DNA of 64,000 nt from Streptomyces sp. A 4/2 (GTDB taxonomy: Bacteria > Actinomycetota > Actinomycetes > Streptomycetales > Streptomycetaceae). Where the stretch lies: assembly GCF_940670765.1 (NCBI RefSeq), contig NZ_CALNVW010000034.1:1-64000 (forward strand). Direction: 5' to 3'. The translations under genes were made by a program, and so were the position numbers. Shown here in pieces: positions 44,465 through 53,422 of this stretch; the stretch's first letter is position 1, and each line of letters begins with the position of its first letter. The notes under the pieces were generated by a model that saw only the letters and a program-made list of their open reading frames with translations, had not been told where the DNA came from and made no database searches.

Positions 44465-44914
44465 ATGACCCGCGGGTACGAGGTGCGGGTCGTCGGCACC
44501 CCGGACGAACTGGAAGCGTGCTTCGCGGTCCGCAACGGAGTCTTCGTCGTGGAGCAGGGTGTGTCTGCCGCGATCGAGTACGACGCGCACGACGCGACGG
44601 CGGTGCATGTGCTGGCCGTTGACGCGGAAGGACCGCTGGGCACCGGCCGGTTGCTGCTGCCGGATCCCGCTTCGGGCGAAGCGGTGGGCTCCCTCGGGCG
44701 GCTGGCCGTGACCCCCGTGGCGCGCGGCAGGGGGGTCGGCGCCGCGCTGGTGCGGGCCATCGAGGACACGGCGCGCGACCGCGGCCTGAGCGCGGTCGAT
44801 CTGCATGCGCAGACCCACGCGCTGGGGTTCTACGAACGGCTCGGGTACGAGGCGTACGGCCCCGAATTCCTGGACGCGGACATCGAGCACCGGGCGATGC
44901 GCCGGGCGATCTGA
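44465..44914 (+). CDS. GNAT-family N-acetyltransferase (ElaA/YjcF-like)
   Basis: A 149-residue acetyl-CoA-dependent acetyltransferase. The acetyl-CoA loop is VTPVARGRGVGAALV, preceded by GSLGRLAV and followed by LHAQTHALGFYERLGYEAYG, the helix-Tyr pattern of GNATs. The N terminus (CFAVRNGVFVVEQG) resembles YjcF/ElaA proteins. The acceptor is unknown. ATG is 2 bases past the rluD stop, so it is probably co-transcribed with lspA-rluD. A hairpin follows at 44919-44939. Confidence 0.88.
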   Translation: MTRGYEVRVVGTPDELEACFAVRNGVFVVEQGVSAAIEYDAHDATAVHVLAVDAEGPLGTGRLLLPDPASGEAVGSLGRLAVTPVARGRGVGAALVRAIEDTARDRGLSAVDLHAQTHALGFYERLGYEAYGPEFLDADIEHRAMRRAI

Positions 44915-44918
44915 ACGC

Positions 44919-44939
44919 CCCTCCGCGCTCCTCGGAGGG
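44919..44939 (+). terminator. Hairpin after the GNAT gene
   Basis: Arms CCCTCCG (44919-44925) and CGGAGGG (44933-44939) flank a 7-base loop immediately after the GNAT stop. Confidence 0.55.
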
Positions 44940-44971
44940 CGGGCGGGGCGTGCTGACGGACACGGACGGTT

Positions 44972-45021
44972 AGGAAAGTTTCCTGTTGGTATTGACGGCC
45001 TGCAGGGAACCCCTCTAGCTT
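44972..45021 (+). promoter_or_regulatory. Promoter with upstream palindrome for the secreted lyase-like gene
   Basis: A perfect palindrome AGGAAA-G-TTTCCT (44972-44984) sits 7 bases upstream of TTGACG (44992-44997), which is followed after 18 bases by TAGCTT (45016-45021). The palindrome is a candidate operator of a sugar-responsive regulator; the regulator is not in the window. Confidence 0.55.
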
Positions 45022-45060
45022 TTTCCGCACCGCCACCGTCCTTCCCTCACGGAGTTCGGC

Positions 45061-45885
45061 ATGAAGCACCGCAGGAACCGCCCTGTCATGGCCATGGTCT
45101 CCGCCGTCGCCGCAGCCGCCGCGCTCACGCTCGCCGGAATGTGGCACGCATCCGCCGGGCAGGAGACGCCGACCGCTTTCGCCGCCCGGACCCCGCACAC
45201 CGCGGCCCCGCTCTGGCGGGCCGACCCGGCCAGGGGGACCACCGTCTTCGAGGGCACCGAGACCAAGCCGGGCGCGGTCTCCGTCGTCGCCGATCCCCGG
45301 GGCAGGTACGGCAGTACCTACCGCCTCACCACCTCCGGGCAGAAGATCTCCGACACCGACCGCGTCCGGGTCGAGACCCGCGGCCACCGGACCCCCGACG
45401 GGAAGGCGCTGCGCTTCACCGAGGGCGACACCGTGTACGTGGGCTGGCGGTCGATGTGGGGGCCACTGCCCACCACCCCCGCCGACTGGGTCGTGCTCTG
45501 GCAGCTCAAGGACTACGGAACCGGCGCCGCCACCCCGCCCCTCTCACTGCGGGCACGGGGCGACGGCACCGTCGATCTGGAGTACTGCGACCCGGACCTG
45601 AAGACCACTCAGCTCTGGCACGCCCCGCTGCGGACCGGCCAGTGGCACTCGTTCGTCGTCGGGATCACGGTCTCCGCGTCACCTTCCAAGGGTGCGGTGC
45701 GGTTCTGGTACGACGGCAAGCAGCAGAAGGTGAACGGCGGTTCGGCCTTCAGAGGTGCGACGCTGCGCGGCGACTGGGTCACCGACAAGTGGGGCGTCTA
45801 CCGCTCCGACGGAGTCAAGGGTGCGGCCACCGCGTACCTCAACGGCGCGAAGGTGGCGACCAGTTACGCCCTGGCCGCCCCCTGA
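45061..45885 (+). CDS. Secreted polysaccharide lyase-like protein (heparin lyase I family)
   Basis: A 274-residue exported protein with a Sec signal (basic start MKHRRNR, hydrophobic AMVSAVAAAAALTLAGMW, Ala-x-Ala near residue 32). The mature part matches the heparin-lyase-I/glucuronan-lyase-like jelly roll: VRVETRGHR, VYVGWRSMWG, DWVVLWQLKDYG, WHSFVVGITVS and GRWYDGK-like RFWYDGKQQKVNG. These proteins cleave acidic polysaccharides by beta-elimination; the substrate is not certain. It is convergent with a glycosidase-like gene 21 bases away. Confidence 0.8.
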   Translation: MKHRRNRPVMAMVSAVAAAAALTLAGMWHASAGQETPTAFAARTPHTAAPLWRADPARGTTVFEGTETKPGAVSVVADPRGRYGSTYRLTTSGQKISDTDRVRVETRGHRTPDGKALRFTEGDTVYVGWRSMWGPLPTTPADWVVLWQLKDYGTGAATPPLSLRARGDGTVDLEYCDPDLKTTQLWHAPLRTGQWHSFVVGITVSASPSKGAVRFWYDGKQQKVNGGSAFRGATLRGDWVTDKWGVYRSDGVKGAATAYLNGAKVATSYALAAP

Positions 45886-45906
45886 CCCTCCGTCACATCA
45901 CCTCGC

Positions 45907-48216
45907 TCAGAGCGGAAGCCCCCACGGAACTGCCGTACCGTTCGCCGGTACGTCCCGGGGGCCGCGCCCCGCCTGCTTCCCGCGGGGTGTGATCACGGCG
46001 GTCGCGCCGCGCTCCAGGCGTACGGAGATCCGGCCCGGCCCGCTCTCCCGCCAGGACAGCGCGCGGCCGTGCTCGTTCCGTACGTCCACCGCGCCCGCGA
46101 TCCCGTGCTCCAGGGTCAGCGGCTCGCCCGCCTCGCTCCGGATCCGTATCCACCGGGTGGCACCGGCCGACCGGTCCGCGTCGACGAGGAACGCGCCCTG
46201 GGTGCGCAGCGAGGCGATCGACGCGTCCGCCCAACGGTCGGACACCGAAGGGAAGACCTTCAGCACACCGTCATTGCCCTGCACCGCCATGTCCAGCATC
46301 GACTGGACGGCGGCCAGCGGGGTTTCGAGCGCGAGGTTGCTGCCCTCGCGGTACATCGTGTTGGCCGTCAGTTCGCAGTCCGCGACGACGTTCCGGTCGG
46401 TGAAGAAGTAGGTCAGCTGGTCGAGGGCCTTCTCCGGTTCGCCCGTCACCGAGTACATGGACGACAGGTTGGCGTAGCTGTAGCCGTGCCAGGCGCTCTG
46501 CATGCCGGACCAGTGGTTCATGGACCGGCGCATCACCTCGCGGTCCTCCGGCCGGTCCCAGTTCCGCTCGCGCAGCGGGTAGATCCAGAGCAGGTGCGAG
46601 TGGTGGCGGTGCGAGTCCGCCAGCGGGACGTCCTTGCCGATCATGACTCCGTCCACCGGGTCCTCGGCGTACGGGGTCAGCCGCGCCACGATGTCCCGCC
46701 ACTGCCCGGCCCGCGGGTCGTCGACGCGCAGCAGCCGGGCGGAGTCGAGGAGGGTCCGGGCGCCCCAGCGGATCAGTGAGAGGTCGTACGTGCAGTCGGC
46801 GGCGTTCGCGTACTCGGGGGAGCGGGTGGTCAGCAGGTGCAGCTTGCCGTCGCCTCCCTCGTGGAGGAAGTGGGCGTAGAAGTTGATCGCCTTCGCGAGG
46901 ATCGGGTACACGACGTCGCGCAGGATCCGCAGATCCATCGAATGACGGTACGACTGCCAGACGTTGTGCAGCGCCCAGGTGAGATTGCCGAAGTTGTCGG
47001 AGATGTGGTCCGAGCCCGGCGCCCCGACGTCGTAGGTGTCGCCCGCGCGCAGCTGCCAGTCGGAGGGGTGGCCCAGCGCGTAGCTCCGGCCGTCGCGGTA
47101 GGCGGCGGGGACGGACATCGGGAGGTTCTTCTCGAAACGCCGGAAGGCGTTCGTCACCGAGTCCAGCTCGGGATGGTTGGTGCCGTGGATCGGGGCCATG
47201 CCGATCTGCACGTTGAGGTTCCACCACACCGCGGTCCAGTTGTTGCCGACCTCGGGGAACCACGGCCCCCACTCGGAGATCGTCGGACCTTCGGCGCGGG
47301 TCGACGACGCCAGCTTGTAGAGCTGGATGACGTAGAAGGACTGGAGCCGCTTGTCCGGTACGGAGAGGAAACTGCGCCGGTAGTACGCGTGCCACCACGC
47401 GCGGTGCCGGGCGATCAGCCGGTCGGGCCCGGTGGCGAGGGTCCGGTCCACCGCCCGTACGGCGTCCGCGGTCGCCCGCGACATGTCCCCGGGGAAGCGG
47501 TACACCAGGTGCGCGGCCAACAGTCTCCCGGTTCCCTCGCGTTGCTCACGCCAGGCGGTGGTCCAGCCGCCGCCCGCGAGCAGCGGCTGCTCCACGAAGC
47601 CGTCACCGACCCGGGGGTCCGGGTTGGGGGTGTAGTCGTCGGGCTTGCCGCTGGTGCGGGTGGAGGACGCCTGCAGCCACTGGAAGCTCCAGGCGGCGGC
47701 CTCCTCGCCCGCGCTCGGCCGGGTCGAGATCAGCAGGGCGCCCGTGTCGTTCTGGACGAGCGCGGAGAAGGCGAGGGAGCCGCGGGTGGTGGTGAGGGTG
47801 CCGTGCAGTTCCGCGTCGTAGGGGTCGAGCGTCCAGTCGACCGCGGTGATCTCCCCGGCCAGGGTGAGCGTGAAGTACCCGATGGGCAGCCGCGAGTACC
47901 CCGTCCCGCCGCGCCACTGGCCGCGCTGGTCCTGGACCTCGGAGTGGCTGAGCATCACCTTCAGGGTGTTCGCCGTCGCACCCCGGTAGAGCTGGGCGCC
48001 GAAGTAGCCGTTGGCGAGGAACGGGGCGTCCTGCCAGCCCGTCGGAAGCCGCCGCCACTTCATGGCCGCGGCGCGGACCGACTCCTCGTACGCGTCGGCT
48101 CCGTGCCCGCTGCCCCGGGCGGGGGCCGCCCAGGCGGTACGGGAACCCGCCAGCCAGAGCGCGGCGCTGGTGCCGGCCGCCGTACCGACGAAACGTCTCC
48201 GGGAGAATTCAGTCAC
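45907..48216 (-). CDS. Tat-exported glycoside hydrolase-like protein (GH95-like)
   Basis: A 769-residue exported protein. The N terminus has a twin-arginine signal (FSRRRFVGTAAGTSAALWLAG) and AWA-A cleavage site. Segments such as WQDAPFLANGYFGAQLYRG, NNWTAVWWNLNVQIGMAPI, SHRHHSHLLWIYPL and GMQSAWHGYSYANLSSMYSVTGEPEKALDQL resemble the (alpha/alpha)6 barrel proteins of the GH95 fucosidase group and relatives. Catalytic residues cannot be assigned confidently. GTG at 48216 has CAGGAGC 8 bases upstream. It lies downstream of another Tat glycosidase-like gene across a tandem-repeat spacer. Confidence 0.72.
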   Translation of the reverse strand: MTEFSRRRFVGTAAGTSAALWLAGSRTAWAAPARGSGHGADAYEESVRAAAMKWRRLPTGWQDAPFLANGYFGAQLYRGATANTLKVMLSHSEVQDQRGQWRGGTGYSRLPIGYFTLTLAGEITAVDWTLDPYDAELHGTLTTTRGSLAFSALVQNDTGALLISTRPSAGEEAAAWSFQWLQASSTRTSGKPDDYTPNPDPRVGDGFVEQPLLAGGGWTTAWREQREGTGRLLAAHLVYRFPGDMSRATADAVRAVDRTLATGPDRLIARHRAWWHAYYRRSFLSVPDKRLQSFYVIQLYKLASSTRAEGPTISEWGPWFPEVGNNWTAVWWNLNVQIGMAPIHGTNHPELDSVTNAFRRFEKNLPMSVPAAYRDGRSYALGHPSDWQLRAGDTYDVGAPGSDHISDNFGNLTWALHNVWQSYRHSMDLRILRDVVYPILAKAINFYAHFLHEGGDGKLHLLTTRSPEYANAADCTYDLSLIRWGARTLLDSARLLRVDDPRAGQWRDIVARLTPYAEDPVDGVMIGKDVPLADSHRHHSHLLWIYPLRERNWDRPEDREVMRRSMNHWSGMQSAWHGYSYANLSSMYSVTGEPEKALDQLTYFFTDRNVVADCELTANTMYREGSNLALETPLAAVQSMLDMAVQGNDGVLKVFPSVSDRWADASIASLRTQGAFLVDADRSAGATRWIRIRSEAGEPLTLEHGIAGAVDVRNEHGRALSWRESGPGRISVRLERGATAVITPRGKQAGRGPRDVPANGTAVPWGLPL

Positions 48217-48261
48217 CTTGGTAGCTCCTGTTCCAGATGGGGCCGGGCGGTCGGTGGCGCG

Positions 48262-48357
48262 GGTCGTGAGTGGCGCTGGTCGTGAGCGGCGCCGGTCGTG
48301 GGAGGTGCCGGTCGTGAGTGGCGCCGGTCGTGGGAGGTGCCGGTCGTGGGAGGTGCC
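48262..48357. repeat. Six tandem copies of a 16-bp repeat
   Basis: Six adjacent units start at 48262, 48278, 48294, 48310, 48326 and 48342. They fit GGTCGTGRGHGGYGCY and alternate between TGAGTGG-like and TGGGAGG-like cores. The period of 16 is not a multiple of three, so it is not coding. The array fills most of the 166-base gap between the two minus-strand glycosidase-like genes, just upstream of the GH95-like start. Confidence 0.92.
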
Positions 48358-48382
48358 GGGAGGGCGTTCCGCGTGCGGCGCT

Positions 48383-50167
48383 TCATGCGGCGAGCAGCTT
48401 GCGGCAGGCATCGACGGACGGGCCCATCCCGTGGTCGGGGTCCGCGTCGTACACCCCGTCGGCATCCTTCTGGCCGAAGCCCAGGGGCTGGTAGAGCGTG
48501 GCGCAGGACGGCCGGCTCGTCGCGAGCCGCTGCCAGGAGGTCCAGGCGTCGTCGTACGCCCGCAGGTGCCGGGCCATCAGGCTGCTCCGCTCGCCCGCGT
48601 AACCGCGCAGCATCACCTGCCAGCCGTGGTGGATGACCGAGTAGAGGTGCAGGCCGTAGCGGGACGAGACGCGCAGGTAGTCGCGGTCGTCGTGGTCGCG
48701 CAGCGGCAGCCGGTCGGAGAGCGCGCCGATCTCCTGCCAGATACGGGCCGCCTGTTCCTTCTCGGCCAGTACCTCCTCGACCCGGCCCGCGGCGACGATC
48801 GCCCGGTAGTCGCCCGCCAGATCCTTGTCGGAGCCGCCGAGGAACTGGTCGCGGGTCCAGGTCGTCCTCGTGACCGGGGTCGGGACGAGCGCGCTGTAGT
48901 GGCCGCGCAGGGTGCCCGCCGCCGAGAGCAGCGCCAGCCGGTGGAAGCGCTCGACGGCGTTGCCGGAGAGCCCGGCGCGGTGGGCGTACGCGCGGAAGGC
49001 GCCCGCCTCGCCGAGGCCGGTGTTCCGTGTCCAGCGGGCCATGACCCACATGTTGAGGTCGCACCACAGCTCGTTGGAGATGTACGGGCCGCGCCAGCCG
49101 CCGCCGCGCGACCAGGTCCACACACCGGCGAGCAGCGGGTTCTCGGCGAGGGCCGCGAGCCCCTGGGGGCCCGGCCGTCCCGCGTACTCCTCGAAGCCGT
49201 TGATCACTCCGTCACCGATGTAGTCCGGGCAGGCGCCCTTCGCCTCGTACTCGCGGGCGCACTCCACCTCGACGATCTGCCGGTGCGTCCCGACGCCGAG
49301 CGTCGGGTTGAAGGCGACGGTCCGCCAGAAGTCGGTGGCCGTGTGCTTGACCGAGAAGAGCAGGTTCTGGTGCGGCTCGACGGCGCCGGTGACGGTGCGG
49401 TAGTAGTCCGGGTCGTTGGTGAGCGGGTCGCCGCCGGTGGACCAGGTGCGGTAGAAGAGCCGCTTCCCGGCGCGTACGCACACCTCCTCACGCAACAGGT
49501 CGATCAGCAGGAGGTGGCTGGCCTGCCCCTCGGTGATCGGGTTGTTGCCGGTGTGGAACGGCACGTTCTGCAGATACGTCTCGCCGGTGCGGATCACCAG
49601 GCCGTCGATCCCGGGGAAGCGGGCGAAGACCTCACGGAGCATCAGCCGGTGGATCTCCAGGGTGCGCGGGCGGTGCAGACTGATCCGGCCCTGGTCGTCG
49701 AGCACCTCGTCGCCGTACAGCTCCACCAGCCGCTCGGGCAGCACGATGATGTCGGTGAAGAAGTACGAGTCGATGCCGGCCGCGTGCGCGCGGCTGATGT
49801 GTGCGTCGATGCCCCGGGCGTTCTCCTCCACCCAGGCGCGGGCGTCCGAACCCGCCGGAAAGATCCGATCGTCGACGGTGTCGAAGGTGACGCCGGTGTG
49901 CGGCGGCCGGAACTCGTTGATGACCTGGCCGTCGTAGTCGTACGCGGCGAGCGTGCGCGGGTCGGTGTAGCGGGACTCGGTCATCGGCTCGCCCGGGTTG
50001 GCCTGAACCATGTCGAGCAGGAAGGGCAGTCGTCTGCCCCGGTGGTGCGTCGGTGCGGTGGAGGCGTACGCGTGCGGGGCGGCGCCCAGGGTCAACAGCG
50101 CGCCCGCGCCGGCCGCTGCGGTGCCCAGAACCCTTCTCCTGGACGGCGGTTGGTGCGCGGAGGGCAT
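48383..50167 (-). CDS. Tat-exported putative glycosidase (alpha-glucuronidase-like)
   Basis: A 594-residue protein with a twin-arginine signal (PPSRRRVLGTAAAGAGALLTLGAA; AYA-S cleavage near residue 35). The mature region contains VIRTGETYLQNVPFH, FYRTWSTGGDPL, VWTWSRGGGWRGPYISNELWCDLNMWVMARW and a helical C-terminal part. These recall barrel enzymes related to alpha-glucuronidases, but I recognise no family with confidence. ATG at 50167 follows GGAG. It heads a probable two-gene unit with the GH95-like gene. Upstream (50168-50436) lies a divergent control region with CATCGGATG at 50272-50280. Confidence 0.62.
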   Translation of the reverse strand: MPSAHQPPSRRRVLGTAAAGAGALLTLGAAPHAYASTAPTHHRGRRLPFLLDMVQANPGEPMTESRYTDPRTLAAYDYDGQVINEFRPPHTGVTFDTVDDRIFPAGSDARAWVEENARGIDAHISRAHAAGIDSYFFTDIIVLPERLVELYGDEVLDDQGRISLHRPRTLEIHRLMLREVFARFPGIDGLVIRTGETYLQNVPFHTGNNPITEGQASHLLLIDLLREEVCVRAGKRLFYRTWSTGGDPLTNDPDYYRTVTGAVEPHQNLLFSVKHTATDFWRTVAFNPTLGVGTHRQIVEVECAREYEAKGACPDYIGDGVINGFEEYAGRPGPQGLAALAENPLLAGVWTWSRGGGWRGPYISNELWCDLNMWVMARWTRNTGLGEAGAFRAYAHRAGLSGNAVERFHRLALLSAAGTLRGHYSALVPTPVTRTTWTRDQFLGGSDKDLAGDYRAIVAAGRVEEVLAEKEQAARIWQEIGALSDRLPLRDHDDRDYLRVSSRYGLHLYSVIHHGWQVMLRGYAGERSSLMARHLRAYDDAWTSWQRLATSRPSCATLYQPLGFGQKDADGVYDADPDHGMGPSVDACRKLLAA

Positions 50168-50436
50168 ATGAACTCCAGTCAGGTATGTGTCGACAGTTCT
50201 CGTCCCTGAATCCATGCACCCCGCATAGTGCCCTCGCTCGGAGCGGACGGGAAGACCTCGCGCACCACAAACATCGGATGAAAAGGTCATCGAGGGAAAA
50301 GGGAAGCCCGATAGCGTGGGGCTATTGAGTCGATACACGCCAATTGCATGGCACGCTTGAGTCATTGATCGTCAAGGTTTCGACCGACCGCCCCCCCATG
50401 TGCCGGTCGGTCTTGGACAGCCCGGAGGGCACCCCT

Positions 50437-52023
50437 GTGGACCAATTGGCACTGCTGCTCGCGTTGTTGATCGGGGCGGTGGTCTCGGTGCCGATCGGGG
50501 AGCGGCTCGGGCTGCCCGCCCCCGTGCTGATGACGCTCGGCGGGGTCTGTCTGGCGCTGCTCCCGTTCGTACCGAATGTCGACATCCCCTCCGGTCTCAT
50601 CCTGCCGCTGGTGCTGCCACCGTTGCTGTACGCGGCCGTACAGCGCACGTCCTGGCGGCAGTTCACCGCGAACTTCCGGCCGATCCTGCTGCTCGCCGTG
50701 GCACTGGTGTTCGTGACGACAGCCGCGGTGGCCGCCGTCGCGAGTGCGATCGTGCCCGGTCTGCCGATCGCCGCCGCCGTCGCGCTGGGCGCGCTGGTGG
50801 CGCCGCCCGACCCGGTGGCGGCCACCGCGGTCGCGGGCGCGCTCGGGCTGCCGCGGCGACTGGTCTCGATCCTGGAGGGCGAGGGGCTGTTCAACGACGT
50901 GACGGCGATCGTCCTCTACCACGTGGCGATCGCGGCGGCCCTCACCGGGACGTTCTCCTGGCCGGTCGCCGCAGGGCAGTTGGTGCTCTCCGCGGTCGTG
51001 GCGGTGGTGGTGGGTCTCGCGCTCGGCTGGCTCACCAACAAGCTCATGGGGCTGCTGGGGGACACCACCCTGCAGATCGGGCTGACGCTGCTGGTGCCCT
51101 TCCTCAGCTATGTCCTGGCCGAAGAGCTGCTGGGGTCCGGGGTGCTCGCGGTGCTGACGTCCGCGCTCTTCCTCGCCGAGCACACCGCCGACGCCGACGA
51201 CGTACGCGGCCGTCTGGAGGGGAACGCCTTCTGGGAGATCGTCGACACCCTGGTGACCGGGGTGACGTTCGGGCTCATCGGACTCGAACTGCACGTCGTG
51301 TTCGGCACGGCCAGCGGTCATGTGGGGCAGATGTTCGGCTGGGGTGCGGCGATCGTCGGGGTGGTCCTCGCCGTACGGCTGGTGTGGCTGCTGCCCGCCA
51401 CCTGGCTGGCGAAGCGGCTGCACTCCATGCGGGACTACGACGAGGAGATCCCCACCAGTTGGCGTGAGACCGTCGTCATGTGGTGGGCGGGCATGCGCGG
51501 GGTGGCCTCCGTCGCCCTGGCGCTCGCCATCCCGCTGACGAAGGACAACGGGGAGCCCTTCCCGGGGCGCAGCGAGGTGGTCTTCATCGCCTTCGCCGTG
51601 GTCATGGCCACCCTGGTCTGCCAGGGGCTGACGCTGCCCTGGCTGGTGCAGAAGCTCGGGGTCCGGTCGGACACGAACGCCGAGCGCGAGCTGGAACGGA
51701 CCCTGGCGATCCGGGCGGCCAAGGCCGCCAGACACCGGCTCAAGGAGATCCAGGAGGTCGAGGAACTGCCCGAGGACCTCGCCGAACGGATGGCGCGCGG
51801 CGCGTTCGAGATCGGTGCCCGGATCAGCCCCGACATGGTCGACGAGGAGCGGCACGCCGCGTATCTGCAGCGAGCCGAGCGGATGAAGACCGTGCAGCGG
51901 ATCCAGCGGGAGATGATGTCGGCCGCCCGCCACGAGGTGCTGTCCGCCCGTAGCGAGCCCGGCGCGGACCCGGAGATCGTGGACCGGGTGCTGAGACATC
52001 TGGACGTGCGGAGCCTGCGGTAG
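50437..52023 (+). CDS. Na+/H+ antiporter (CPA1/NhaP-NhaX type)
   Basis: A 528-residue CPA1 cation-proton antiporter. It has about 12 membrane helices; the ion-binding region is ALVAPPDPVAATAVAGALGLPRRLVSILEGEGLFNDVTAIVLY, with the conserved Asp pair and the ND motif. RETVVMWWAGMRGVASVALALAIP is the second signature. A cytoplasmic helical tail of about 100 residues follows. GTG at 50437 with GGAGGG 7 bases upstream is preferred over the open reading frame start at 50344. It is convergent with an MFS gene. Confidence 0.92.
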   Translation: MDQLALLLALLIGAVVSVPIGERLGLPAPVLMTLGGVCLALLPFVPNVDIPSGLILPLVLPPLLYAAVQRTSWRQFTANFRPILLLAVALVFVTTAAVAAVASAIVPGLPIAAAVALGALVAPPDPVAATAVAGALGLPRRLVSILEGEGLFNDVTAIVLYHVAIAAALTGTFSWPVAAGQLVLSAVVAVVVGLALGWLTNKLMGLLGDTTLQIGLTLLVPFLSYVLAEELLGSGVLAVLTSALFLAEHTADADDVRGRLEGNAFWEIVDTLVTGVTFGLIGLELHVVFGTASGHVGQMFGWGAAIVGVVLAVRLVWLLPATWLAKRLHSMRDYDEEIPTSWRETVVMWWAGMRGVASVALALAIPLTKDNGEPFPGRSEVVFIAFAVVMATLVCQGLTLPWLVQKLGVRSDTNAERELERTLAIRAAKAARHRLKEIQEVEELPEDLAERMARGAFEIGARISPDMVDEERHAAYLQRAERMKTVQRIQREMMSAARHEVLSARSEPGADPEIVDRVLRHLDVRSLR

Positions 52024-52089
52024 CCGGTCGGGTGCGGTCGGGGTGTGTGCTGTCGTCACGCGTGTGGACTGTTCACGTGCGTGGGCCGG

Positions 52090-53364
52090 TCACGTCGTGC
52101 CGGGAACCGTTGCGGGCGCGGCCGGTTCGGCGCGGTCGGGCCGGGCGCGGGGCAGTCGGCGCACGGCGGTGGAGGCCAGCGGGAGCACGGCCGCGGCGGC
52201 GGACAGCACACCGGCGACCGCGACCACCCGGAAGCCGCCGAACGCCTGGGCCAGCGGGCCGACGGACAACTGGCCGACCGGGACCGCGAGGTAGGACAGC
52301 AGGTCGTCGTAGGAGGCGACCCGCGACAGCACCTGTGCGGGAACGTGCTCCTGCAGGGAGGTGTCCCAGCTGACAGCGGTGACGGAGGAGCCCAGCCCCG
52401 CCACGAACGCGCCCGCGATCAGCCACGGCGCGTCCAGGTGCGCGCCGAGCACCAGCAGTGGCAGCGCGGCCAGCGCGCTCGTCAGCTGCCCCAGCCGCAG
52501 CAGGTGCCTGACCACCAGCCGGTACATCAGCAGGCTCGCCGCCAACAGGCCGACCCCGCGGGCGCTGAGTACGAATCCCCAGGTCGCCTCGCCACTGAGC
52601 TGCCGGGTGAGCTGGGGGCCCAGGATCTGCCAGCTGCCCGTCTGGACCAGGTTCATCAGGCAGAAGGACAGGGTGCCGATCCAGACCCAGGGGAGTGCGC
52701 GGAACTCGGTCCACCCCTCACGGATGTCGCGCAGGACCGTGGTCCGCCGGGCCGTGGCCGTGGCCGTGTCCGTGTCCGTGTCTGTGCGGTCGGCGAGGGT
52801 GAGCCGCGCGAGGAGACCGGCCGCGAGCAGATAGGTGAACGCGTCGAAGGCGATGGCGGGTCCACTGCCGGCCACCACGACGAGCACGCCCGACAGGCTC
52901 GGCCCGAGGATCTTCGTGGCGTTGCGCGCCGAACCGAGCAGCGAATTCGCCTGCTGGAGCAGGGTCTTGTCGACGAGCTGGGGCACGACCCCGCGCAGGG
53001 CCGGAGTGGTGAAGGCGCCGAGTACGCCGTTGAGGAACTCCAGTACCGCCACCGGCGCCAGCGCGTAGTGCCCGGTCAGCAGGAGCGCCGCGACGCCGCC
53101 CTGGGTGAGCGCCGAACCCAGATGTGCGGCGATCAGCACGGTCCGGCGCGGGAACCGGTCGGCGACGGCCCCGCCCACCAGCAGGAGCGCCAGTAGCGGC
53201 AGCATGTGGGCGGCGAGGACGATACCGAGGTCGTGCCCGTTGCCCGAGGCGTCCAGTACCGCGAACGCCAGCGCGACCGGAGCCATCGAACTGCCGAGCA
53301 ACGACACCAGGCGTCCGGCGAAGAACCAGCGGAATTCTGCTTGTTGGAAGAGGGAGGAGTGCAC
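52090..53364 (-). CDS. MFS transporter (putative exporter)
   Basis: A 424-residue, 12-helix major facilitator. It has the loop 2-3 motif GGAVADRFPRRTVL and a WxxFxxGRLVSLLGSSMAP start typical of the EntS/enterobactin-exporter and macrolide-efflux (MFS_3) group. A TDTDTDTATATA low-complexity stretch lies in the central cytoplasmic loop. It starts with GTG, 58 bases from the divergent ArsR-type regulator, which probably controls it. Substrate unknown. Confidence 0.87.
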   Translation of the reverse strand: MHSSLFQQAEFRWFFAGRLVSLLGSSMAPVALAFAVLDASGNGHDLGIVLAAHMLPLLALLLVGGAVADRFPRRTVLIAAHLGSALTQGGVAALLLTGHYALAPVAVLEFLNGVLGAFTTPALRGVVPQLVDKTLLQQANSLLGSARNATKILGPSLSGVLVVVAGSGPAIAFDAFTYLLAAGLLARLTLADRTDTDTDTATATARRTTVLRDIREGWTEFRALPWVWIGTLSFCLMNLVQTGSWQILGPQLTRQLSGEATWGFVLSARGVGLLAASLLMYRLVVRHLLRLGQLTSALAALPLLVLGAHLDAPWLIAGAFVAGLGSSVTAVSWDTSLQEHVPAQVLSRVASYDDLLSYLAVPVGQLSVGPLAQAFGGFRVVAVAGVLSAAAAVLPLASTAVRRLPRARPDRAEPAAPATVPGTT

Positions 53365-53422
53365 CGGCCGGAGTCTGCTCGGCCGCTGCCGGGCACGCTA
53401 ACGTTTCGGCAGGAGGCGAAAG

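Noticed and set aside
48262..48357. Possible CRISPR array
   Set aside because: The units are contiguous 16-bp repeats without unique spacers and no cas gene is nearby.
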